The notes under the pieces were generated by a model. It was not told where the DNA came from. It ran no database searches and saw only the letters and a list, made by a program, of their open reading frames with translations. From JBQTIM01 sp052388135 (lineage in GTDB: Bacteria; Elusimicrobiota; Elusimicrobia; FEN-1173): a stretch of DNA of 19,210 nucleotides. This document shows, piece by piece, positions 13,715-19,210 of the stretch; the first letter of the stretch is position 1, and each line of letters starts with the position of its first letter. A program made the translations under genes and the position numbers. The DNA is taken from positions 1 to 19,210 of the forward strand of contig JBQTIM010000025.1 in NCBI GenBank assembly GCA_052388135.1, in the 5' to 3' direction.

Positions 13715-15700
13715 TCACAGGAGGCTGTAGACCGCCGCGCCCGGATCCTCGTAGAGCCGCGGAAGCCCTTTCAACAAATCGTTCCAGGCCGCGCGACCCT
13801 GGTCCGTCAAATCCAAAACCCGGTAGCTTTCCAGCCGCTCCGCCTCCCGCCGGTTGAAAAAAAGGTGCGTGAAGCCGAGGCCGGCGAGACGGCGCCGCAG
13901 GTCCGCTCCGTCGGCAGATTGTCCCGCCCATTCTTTCAATGGCGTGGGCAGAAGAGCCATGGGAGCCAAATAAGGCCGTTGGATGTAATACCCCCGCTGG
14001 TCGCCGATCACCAGCACGCGGCTGTCCGCCGGAAGGTTCCGGTTGATGTAATCCCAGGCCGGCCAGGCGTCCAGCTTGCGCCGCAGGTAGGCCTCCCGGG
14101 TCTCGATGCCGGCGGCCGCCGGGAAGGGATCGCGGACGCGCTCCACCAAATAAAACAGCACCGCGTTGGAAAGGCAGAAACCGGCCACGACCGCCGCCGA
14201 AACCCCCCGGCCCCAGGCGGACAAGCCGGCGTAAACCCGCGACCAGCCCATCCCCGCCAGCAGGCAAAGGATCGGGAACAAGGGAAAAAGGAAGCGGAGA
14301 ACCGGCCGCAGTCCGGCCCAAAGCGCCGCGTGGGCCAGGGCGTAGGCGGCGAAGAACGCCCGGTGCGGACCCTTGAGCGCTCCCGCGGCCAGGGGCAGGA
14401 GCAAAATGGGCAGGACCCAGCCCAGGTCTCCCGTCACGTCGAAGCCGCCGCCGAAGGAAAGGGCGTCGGAGGCCAGGCGGAAGGGCATTAAGAAAAGTTC
14501 CGTCAGCAAAGGGCTCGAGCCTTTGTATTCGTCCAGCACCTGGAAATAGGCCCGGCTGGATTCCTCCGGCAGATAAACATTTCTCGCCGGAAAAATTCCC
14601 GGGAAGAAAGGAAAGACCGGGTTCCCGCCCGTGAAGACGAAATTTTTCGCCATCCAGGGCAGGAACACCAGGAAAGACGGCAGGGCGATCAAAGCGGTGT
14701 CGCCGGCCCGCCGCCGCGGCGAACGGGCGCCCCCGGGCCACAAGGCCGCCAGGGCCGTCAGCAAAACCGGCGTCAGGATGCCCGTGTATTTGACGGCCGC
14801 CGCCGCGCCTCCCAGGAGGCCGGCCAGCGCAAGCCAGCGCCTGTTCCATTGCAGAAGCCCGCGCGCGCAGGCGGCCACGGACAGCGTGGTGAAGAACGCC
14901 AGAGGCGCGTCCACGTAAGTTTCCGATGACAGCAGGATCACGCTGGGAGCCGACAGGAAGAGGAGCAAGTCCCACCGGAAGCCGCGCAGGCGGAAAAGGT
15001 CCCGGCCCAGAACGAAAACCAGCCCTCCCGTCAGCGCCGCCGTCAGCACGCAAAAAAGCTGGGCGGAAACGTCGTCCCCCAACGCCAGGAACCAGCCGAA
15101 GATCATCTCCATGGCCTGGGGGAAATGGCTGTAGTGGTTGTAGGGCACGAACCCCACGCGGCCCTCTTGCAGGTACTTGGCCGGGAGGGCCAGATGGTAG
15201 ACGACGCTGTCGTAATAAGTGGGAGGCGCCAGGGCGCACAACACCGCCAACGACAGGATGGACAAACCGTACAAGAGGATGGGCAAGGCCGGCCCGGCGA
15301 CGGGTTCCTTGAACAGCCGCGCCGGCGCTTGCCAAAAGCGGCGGGCCCAGCGCGCGGTCTCTCGGCGGCAGGCCAGCGCCGCCGCCGCCGACAAAACAAC
15401 CATGGGCACGGGGCGGAAACCGCCGGCCAATCCCAACAGCAAGAGGCTCGCGGACAGGGCCGCCGCGCCCAGGCCGAAATCCCAGAACGCCAGCTCCGCC
15501 CGCGGCGCGCGGACCTCCAGGAGCCGCGCCAGACGCGCGCCCACGCCCAGGCACAAAAGCGCGAAGACCGCCGCGGTGCCGATCTCCCGCAGGCGCAGCC
15601 AAAAAAACGGCACGGGATATTGGACGAAATACACGGCGGCCAGATAGCCGGCCAGGACCGCCCAGATTAAGAGGAGAGCTTTGCGCCGAACAATGGGCAT
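13715..15700 (-). CDS. GT-C membrane glycosyltransferase, GT39/ArnT-like
   Basis: The predicted protein is 661 aa from ATG 15700; an in-frame TTG at 15718 would add six residues. The N-terminal two-thirds is strongly hydrophobic with roughly a dozen membrane segments. Between early segments is the loop APPTYYDSVVYHLALPAKYL (158-177), where D164 sits at the place of the catalytic acidic residue of GT39-type enzymes. PYNHYSHFPQAMEM follows (186-199). The last 150 or so residues form a soluble, probably periplasmic domain (RVLVIGDQRGYYIQRPYL region). GT-C enzymes use polyprenyl-phosphate sugars on the outer face of the membrane. The gene overlaps the end of the upstream GT2 by 34 nt, so the pair is likely co-translated; that GT2 could supply its donor. 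Family placement is good at superfamily level, not finer. Confidence 0.85.
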   Translation of the reverse strand: MPIVRRKALLLIWAVLAGYLAAVYFVQYPVPFFWLRLREIGTAAVFALLCLGVGARLARLLEVRAPRAELAFWDFGLGAAALSASLLLLGLAGGFRPVPMVVLSAAAALACRRETARWARRFWQAPARLFKEPVAGPALPILLYGLSILSLAVLCALAPPTYYDSVVYHLALPAKYLQEGRVGFVPYNHYSHFPQAMEMIFGWFLALGDDVSAQLFCVLTAALTGGLVFVLGRDLFRLRGFRWDLLLFLSAPSVILLSSETYVDAPLAFFTTLSVAACARGLLQWNRRWLALAGLLGGAAAAVKYTGILTPVLLTALAALWPGGARSPRRRAGDTALIALPSFLVFLPWMAKNFVFTGGNPVFPFFPGIFPARNVYLPEESSRAYFQVLDEYKGSSPLLTELFLMPFRLASDALSFGGGFDVTGDLGWVLPILLLPLAAGALKGPHRAFFAAYALAHAALWAGLRPVLRFLFPLFPILCLLAGMGWSRVYAGLSAWGRGVSAAVVAGFCLSNAVLFYLVERVRDPFPAAAGIETREAYLRRKLDAWPAWDYINRNLPADSRVLVIGDQRGYYIQRPYLAPMALLPTPLKEWAGQSADGADLRRRLAGLGFTHLFFNRREAERLESYRVLDLTDQGRAAWNDLLKGLPRLYEDPGAAVYSLL

Positions 15701-16419
15701 GGCAGGATTTTCCAGCAATGGAGCTTCCAGCGCAAAAGTGTGACGAGGATGCCCAGGCCGTAAACCACGCTGCGGGAAAAATTAATGGAAGAGGATTCTT
15801 TTTCGTAGCGCGTCGGCACGGGCACGTCGCCCAGGCGGAATCCGAAGTGGCGGGCTTGAATGATCACCTGCTGGTCGAAAACGAAATCGTCGGAGTTCCG
15901 TTCCCAGGGGATGGTCTCCAGCACGCGCCGGGAATAGGCGCGGAAACCGCTGTGGGTCTCCCCCAGGTTCAGACCCATGGCGATGTTCTCCAAAACGGTG
16001 AGGGCGCGGTTGGCCACGTACTTATAGGCGGGCATGCCGCCGTCCATGGCCTCCCAGCGGGTGCGGATGCGGTTGCCGAACATGACGTCGCAGATGTCGA
16101 GGCCGATGAACCCCGTCATGTGGGGCGTCACCCGGGCGTCGTATTGATAATCGGGATGGATCATGATGACGATGTCGGCGCCGCGGGCCAAAGCTTCCCG
16201 GTAGCAGGTCTTCTGGTTGGCGCCGTAGCCGCGGTTCTTTTCGTGGCGCACGACGGTGAGGTTCAACTCCCGCGCCACGGCCACGGTGGCGTCGGCGGAG
16301 GCGTCGTCCACCAGGATGATTTCGTCCACGCTGCCGGGCGGGATGTCGGCCACGGTCTTGCGCAGGGTTTTCTCGGCGTTGTAGGCGGGCAGGACCGCGA
16401 TCACGCGGTGAGTTTTCAT
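15667..16419 (-). CDS. GT2-family glycosyltransferase, possible polyprenyl-P-sugar synthase
   Basis: The predicted protein is 250 aa with a GT-A fold. N-terminal VIAVLPAYNAEKTLRKTV (6-23) is followed by EIILVDDASADAT (33-45), NRGYGANQKTCY (62-73) and MIHPDYQYD (86-94), which takes the place of the usual DxD. The ETHSGFRAYSRRVLETIPW region follows. A C-terminal hydrophobic stretch (SVVYGLGILVTLLRW) could associate with the membrane. The HPDYQYD form is typical of a subgroup found beside lipid-carrier glycosylation genes. The ATG at 16419 is preferred to a longer opening to 16539 whose extra 40 residues are basic and overlap the flippase-like gene. No Shine-Dalgarno sequence is present, but TATAAT lies 7 nt upstream, suggesting a leaderless transcript. 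The end overlaps the GT-C gene by 34 nt. Confidence 0.92.
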   Translation of the reverse strand: MKTHRVIAVLPAYNAEKTLRKTVADIPPGSVDEIILVDDASADATVAVARELNLTVVRHEKNRGYGANQKTCYREALARGADIVIMIHPDYQYDARVTPHMTGFIGLDICDVMFGNRIRTRWEAMDGGMPAYKYVANRALTVLENIAMGLNLGETHSGFRAYSRRVLETIPWERNSDDFVFDQQVIIQARHFGFRLGDVPVPTRYEKESSSINFSRSVVYGLGILVTLLRWKLHCWKILPCPLFGAKLSS

Positions 16420-16426
16420 CCGGGGA

Positions 16427-16432
16427 ATTATA
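16427..16432 (-). promoter_or_regulatory. Perfect TATAAT -10 box 7 nt before a start codon
   Basis: The minus strand reads TATAAT-TCCCCGG-ATG, so the hexamer ends 7 nt before the A of the GT2 start at 16419. In a region this GC-rich a perfect -10 at that distance is unlikely by chance. Transcription would begin at or next to the start codon, giving a leaderless mRNA, in keeping with the missing Shine-Dalgarno site. No good -35 is visible (TGGCCT at 17-nt spacing). A GGTTTTTC tract directly upstream could be the tail of a weak terminator for the preceding gene. Confidence 0.5.
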
Positions 16433-16507
16433 GAAAAACCGGCCCGGGAAGGCCATGCGGGCCGCCGGCGCGGAAGGCGGACCGAAGACGAATGGAGGAA
16501 GCCCGCC

Positions 16508-17521
16508 TCATGGCCCTCCGCCCGCCGTTTCCCCGGCATGAGGCCGCCTCAAGCGGCCGAAAAACAGGCTGGGAATCCCCCAAACGGCCGTGCTGAGAAT
16601 CTGCGCGAAGTGGACCGTGAGCACGAAGGCCAGAGCGCCGTGCCGGTCGTATCCCAGGGCCTGCAGGGCCGCCACTCCGGCCGCCTCCAGGGCGCCCACG
16701 TAGCCCGGGGCCGAGGGAAGGAACGCCCCCGCGCACAGCGCCAGCACGAAAAACGCCGCCTCCGTCCACGACAGGGGCAGGGAAAAAAGTTCCGCCAGTT
16801 TCTGCACGAAGGACACGTTCAATATCCAGAAAGAGAGGGACACCAGATAGATGAGTACGATGCTCCGGCCGCTGCGGAGAGTTCCGGCCGCCGCCAGGAA
16901 TTGTTCCCCCCAGGCCGCCGGGCGCGGAGGCAGGCGCCGCAAAACGCGGCGCGCCTGCTCCGGGAACCGCGCCAGGAAAAGCAGGGCAGCCAACCCGCCC
17001 ACGGCGCCGGCCGCGAAGGCCGCCAGGGCGCCTGAAGCCGGAAAGAGGCCGGGCTTGGAGACGAAAACGACGGCCCCCTGGGTGAGGAGGCAAAGCATGT
17101 CGAAAACCCGGTCCGCCGTGAGCACCGCCAGCCCGCCCGTGAAAGGCACGCCCGTGCGGCGGCGCGTCCAATACACCCGCGCCAATTCCCCCGCCCGGAA
17201 CGGCAGGACGTTGTTGAGGAAAAATCCCGCCGCCGTCACCGGAAACAAAACGCGCCAGCGGGCGGCCGCCGGCGCCAGAGGCTTCAGCAGGAGAGTCCAC
17301 CGCACGGTTCGCAGGAAAAACTCCGCCCCCGCCACGGCTGGAAAAAGCAGAAGCCATCCCGGCGAACGCACGCTCGCCCAGGAGGTTTTCAAGTCCTCCC
17401 AGGAGGTCCCGTGAAAAGCGAACCAAAGGCCCGCCGCGCTGACCGCCAAAGCCAGGGCCCAGGAGAAAACCGATTTCCAGGGGACCTTGCCGGGAGAAGA
17501 GGAGGCCGGAACCGCGCTCAC
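16508..17521 (-). CDS. Flippase-like membrane protein, lysyl-PG synthase TM family
   Basis: The predicted protein is 337 aa with about eight membrane segments. The hallmark NNVLPFRAGELARVY lies at 103-117, followed by TADRVFDML (136-144) and a C-terminal LPSAPGYVGALEAAG. These define the UPF0104 / lysylphosphatidylglycerol synthase TM family, which includes the flippase half of MprF and archaeal AglD partners; none of the aminoacyl-transfer domain of MprF is present. In glycan clusters such proteins are thought to move lipid-linked sugars, though this is rarely shown. The start is a GTG at 17521 with AAAGG about 9 nt upstream. It lies 82 nt after the DPM-like GT2, a common pairing. The C terminus (RRPHAGETAGGGP) is short and cytoplasmic-looking. 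Confidence 0.88.
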   Translation of the reverse strand: MSAVPASSSPGKVPWKSVFSWALALAVSAAGLWFAFHGTSWEDLKTSWASVRSPGWLLLFPAVAGAEFFLRTVRWTLLLKPLAPAAARWRVLFPVTAAGFFLNNVLPFRAGELARVYWTRRRTGVPFTGGLAVLTADRVFDMLCLLTQGAVVFVSKPGLFPASGALAAFAAGAVGGLAALLFLARFPEQARRVLRRLPPRPAAWGEQFLAAAGTLRSGRSIVLIYLVSLSFWILNVSFVQKLAELFSLPLSWTEAAFFVLALCAGAFLPSAPGYVGALEAAGVAALQALGYDRHGALAFVLTVHFAQILSTAVWGIPSLFFGRLRRPHAGETAGGGP

Positions 17522-17603
17522 AAAACGCCGCCTTTCCCCAGGGCCCGCCGCGGCCGCCCGCGGCCTCGGTCAACGCCCGCGAGCAGGCCTGCCGTCCTGC
17601 GCC

Positions 17604-18335
17604 TCATGCCTTGTATTTCCGCAGCCTCGCCAGCACCGCCAGGGTGCGGACGATGGTCCGCCCGACGGGCATTTTGCTCGGCGTGGGTTTTTTGTCGTAG
17701 CGCAGGACCAAGGGAACCTCGACGACCCGGGGTTTGAGGAACGAAAGTTTGATGAGCCATTCCAAACCGGCGGCGAAACCCGATTCCGTCACGAGGCCGC
17801 CCCAGCGCTCCGTTCCCCGGCGGATCAACGACCCCCGGTAAGCGCGGAACCCGCAGGTGTAATCGCGCACGCCGGGGATTCCGAAAACCGCCCCAAAAAG
17901 GAGGGCGGCGCCGCGGCTGGCCATGCGCCGGCCCCAGGGCACGCCCACGGATTTTCCGCCCGGCGCAAAGCGCGAGGCGATGGCCACATCGGCGCGCCCC
18001 GCCGCCAAGGGCTCGGTCAAAACGGGGATCAGAGCCGGCGGCTGGGTGTCGTCGGCGTCCAGCGTGACCAGCGCGTCGTCGTCTCCCAAAGCCGGGCCCG
18101 CGGCGGCCAGGCCCGTGCGGAGGGTCTGCCCCAGCCCGCCGTTCCGCTCATGCCGCAAGAGCGTCAAAGGAAGGCGCCCGGACCATTCCTCGGCCACCGC
18201 GGCCGTCCGATCCGAAGATCCGTCGTCCACCACCCAGACGCGGAACGTCCGCCCCGCCAAGGCGCCGGCGGTTTCCTCCAGCACGCGGCCCAAAGCCTCT
18301 TCCTCGTTATAAGCCGCCAAGAGGACGTGGATCAT
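17604..18335 (-). CDS. GT2-family glycosyltransferase, DPM-synthase-like
   Basis: The predicted protein is 243 aa, a soluble GT-A domain without the C-terminal membrane helices of GtrB. Motifs are HVLLAAYNEEEALGRVLEE (3-21), VWVVDDGSSDRT (33-44), ERNGGLGQTLRTGL (63-76), LVTLDADDTQPP (89-100, with DAD at 93-95) and DYTCGFRAYRGSLI. It resembles dolichyl/polyprenyl-phosphate mannose synthases, which load a sugar from a nucleotide donor onto a polyprenyl phosphate. The ATG at 18335 has no Shine-Dalgarno sequence; the 25 nt upstream are pyrimidine-rich on the coding strand. A terminator-like hairpin stands between this gene and the GT2 upstream. The flippase-like gene follows 82 nt downstream. Donor sugar is unknown. 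Confidence 0.92.
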   Translation of the reverse strand: MIHVLLAAYNEEEALGRVLEETAGALAGRTFRVWVVDDGSSDRTAAVAEEWSGRLPLTLLRHERNGGLGQTLRTGLAAAGPALGDDDALVTLDADDTQPPALIPVLTEPLAAGRADVAIASRFAPGGKSVGVPWGRRMASRGAALLFGAVFGIPGVRDYTCGFRAYRGSLIRRGTERWGGLVTESGFAAGLEWLIKLSFLKPRVVEVPLVLRYDKKPTPSKMPVGRTIVRTLAVLARLRKYKA

Positions 18336-18357
18336 GATGGAAGGAGAAGAAGGAGGG

Positions 18358-18391
18358 CTTAAGAAAGAGGAAAGGCCGGGCGCGGCCTTTC
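18358..18391 (-). terminator. Intrinsic-terminator-like hairpin overlapping the stop of the partial GT2
   Basis: On the minus strand a perfect 9-bp stem, GAAAGGCCG and CGGCCTTTC (plus 18383-18391 and 18370-18378), encloses a 4-nt loop and starts at the TGA stop of the upstream GT2. CTCTTTCTTAAG follows, a pyrimidine/T-rich tract. This is the best terminator-like structure inside the polysaccharide run. It lies about 35 nt before the next GT2 start, so it may terminate or attenuate rather than fully separate the genes. Confidence 0.5.
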
Positions 18392-19210
18392 ACTCCCCTT
18401 CGCCGGTTTGAAGGCCGGTGATTTTGGCGATGCGGTAAGGCCGCTCGTTTTTGTTCTCGTAATAGATGCGGATGAGGATCTCCGCCAGGAGCCCCAGCAC
18501 CGCGAACTGCGTGCCGAGGAGCCCCAGGAACACGGAGAGGATGATGAGCGGCACGCGGAAAGGGCCCCATTGGTTGAGGACGAACTTGTCCAACAGGGCT
18601 GTGAAGCCCGCCAGGAACCCCAGAAAAATGGAAAGCATTCCCAGGCCGCCGAAGAAATAGCTGGGCTTGTTGAGATAGGAGGCGAAAAACTTGGCCGTCA
18701 TCAGGTCCAGGACCACCTTGAACGTGCGCCCGATGCCGTACTTGGATTTTCCCAGGCGCCGCGGGTGGTGGCGGACCTTCACCTCGGTCACCTTCGCGCC
18801 CTTCCACACGCACCAGGCGGGCAGGAACCGGTGCATCTCGCCGTAGAGCCGCAGGTCCTTGAGCACGGTCCGGCGGTAGGCCTTGAGGGTGCAGCCGTAA
18901 TCGTGGAGGGCAACGCCCGTCACGAGGGAGATCAGGCCGTTGGCCAGCGCCGATGGAAGTTTGCGCGAGAGCCAGGGGTCCTGGCGGTCGTGGCGCCAGC
19001 CGCTCACCACGTCGGCGCCGCGCTCGATCTCCGCCAGCTGGAGGGGCACGTCGCCCGGATCGTTCTGCCCGTCGGCGTCCAGGCAGACCACGACGGCTCC
19101 CCGGGCCGCGTCGAACCCGGCGGCCATGGCCGCCGTCTGGCCGAAGTTGCGCGCGAAGGTGATGACTTTCAGGCGCGGGTCGGATTTGGCGCGGGCCTCC
19201 AGGAGGGCCG
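18390..19210 (-). CDS. GT2-family polyprenyl-phosphate glycosyltransferase, GtrB/ArnC-like, 5' end off the window
   Basis: The 5' end is cut by the right edge of the window; 272 residues are visible, from LLEARAKSDPRLKVITFARN onward. An in-frame ATG at 19127 is not the true start because the conserved FARNFGQTAAMAAGFDAARG segment runs through it. Further motifs are VVVCLDADGQNDP (DAD metal-binding site), the SRKLPSALANGLIS region and HHPRRLGKSKYG. Two membrane helices near the C terminus (about GGLGMLSIFLGFLAGF and VPLIILSVFLGLLGTQF) match the GtrB/ArnC layout. Such enzymes make undecaprenyl-phosphate-linked single sugars for transfer outside the membrane. Typical length is 310-330 aa, so about 40-60 residues are missing. 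The TGA stop coincides with a terminator-like hairpin. Confidence 0.92.
   Translation of the reverse strand, partial: ALLEARAKSDPRLKVITFARNFGQTAAMAAGFDAARGAVVVCLDADGQNDPGDVPLQLAEIERGADVVSGWRHDRQDPWLSRKLPSALANGLISLVTGVALHDYGCTLKAYRRTVLKDLRLYGEMHRFLPAWCVWKGAKVTEVKVRHHPRRLGKSKYGIGRTFKVVLDLMTAKFFASYLNKPSYFFGGLGMLSIFLGFLAGFTALLDKFVLNQWGPFRVPLIILSVFLGLLGTQFAVLGLLAEILIRIYYENKNERPYRIAKITGLQTGEGE

Noticed and set aside
12499..13857. Long plus-strand open frame (452 codons) opposite the WecA-like gene
   Set aside because: The product is extremely charged and Gln/His/Arg-rich, the mirror of a polytopic membrane protein; no domain is seen.
17535..17575. GCCGCG/CGCGGC hairpin between the DPM-like GT2 and the flippase-like gene
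   Set aside because: The stem is only 6 bp with no T run, and short GC palindromes of this kind are frequent by chance in this sequence.
1..19210. CRISPR array, tRNA, rRNA, insertion sequence or toxin-antitoxin pair
   Set aside because: I saw no regularly spaced repeats, no tRNA-like cloverleaf or rRNA sequence, no transposase-like protein and no small paired genes of that type.

Overview
The window is GC-rich, densely packed bacterial DNA. It holds 16 genes or gene fragments on the minus strand (2337 to the right edge) and one on the plus strand (184-2268). Several traits suggest a Gram-negative-type bacterium from a less-studied phylum: a long PPi-type phosphofructokinase, a DhnA/FbaB-type class I aldolase, a YbgC thioesterase, a probable outer-membrane barrel, and a Wzy/WecA-type surface-polysaccharide cluster. 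A GC-rich elusimicrobiote is my best guess, but this is inference from gene content, and no marker gene such as rRNA is present to settle it.

Layout, left to right. Positions 1-183 hold an inverted-repeat structure that looks like a bidirectional terminator or dispersed repeat, then the leader of a large secreted or membrane-anchored protein of unknown function (184-2268, +). This gene converges on a compact minus-strand group: DUF6941-like protein, YbgC thioesterase, a small membrane-anchored unknown, and PPi-phosphofructokinase (2337-5399). These genes are joined by 1-nt overlaps or a 2-nt gap. Upstream of them are fructose-bisphosphate aldolase (5469-6542), then acetyl-CoA carboxylase alpha subunit (6651-7715) and a small barrel-like protein (7727-8419). 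The interval between accA and the aldolase gene holds two GC-rich hairpins.

From 8558 to the right edge the window is a surface-polysaccharide or glycolipid cluster. In transcription order (right to left) it contains: a 5'-truncated GtrB/ArnC-like GT2, a DPM-like GT2, a flippase-like (lysyl-PG synthase TM family) protein, another GT2, a GT-C (GT39-like) membrane glycosyltransferase, a WecA/MraY-type sugar-phosphate transferase, an FAD oxidoreductase, a Wzy/WaaL-type polymerase or ligase with a TPR-like tail, and a GT4 glycosyltransferase. A plausible division of labour is as follows. The WecA-like enzyme starts a lipid-linked glycan. The GT4 and GT2 enzymes extend it or make polyprenyl-P-sugars. 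The GT-C enzyme uses polyprenyl-P-sugars outside the membrane. The Wzy-like protein polymerises or ligates. No dedicated Wzx or ABC exporter is visible.

The most striking anomaly is an in-frame amber codon inside the glycine-rich FAD-binding motif of the oxidoreductase. The reading frame is otherwise intact for 444 sense-or-amber codons, so this is a point nonsense mutation, a consensus error, or (less likely) readthrough. A second notable signal is a perfect TATAAT placed 7 nt before the ATG of a GT2 gene that has no Shine-Dalgarno sequence, which suggests a leaderless transcript. I found no tRNA, rRNA, CRISPR array or insertion sequence, and I do not see strong evidence for a wholly new system.
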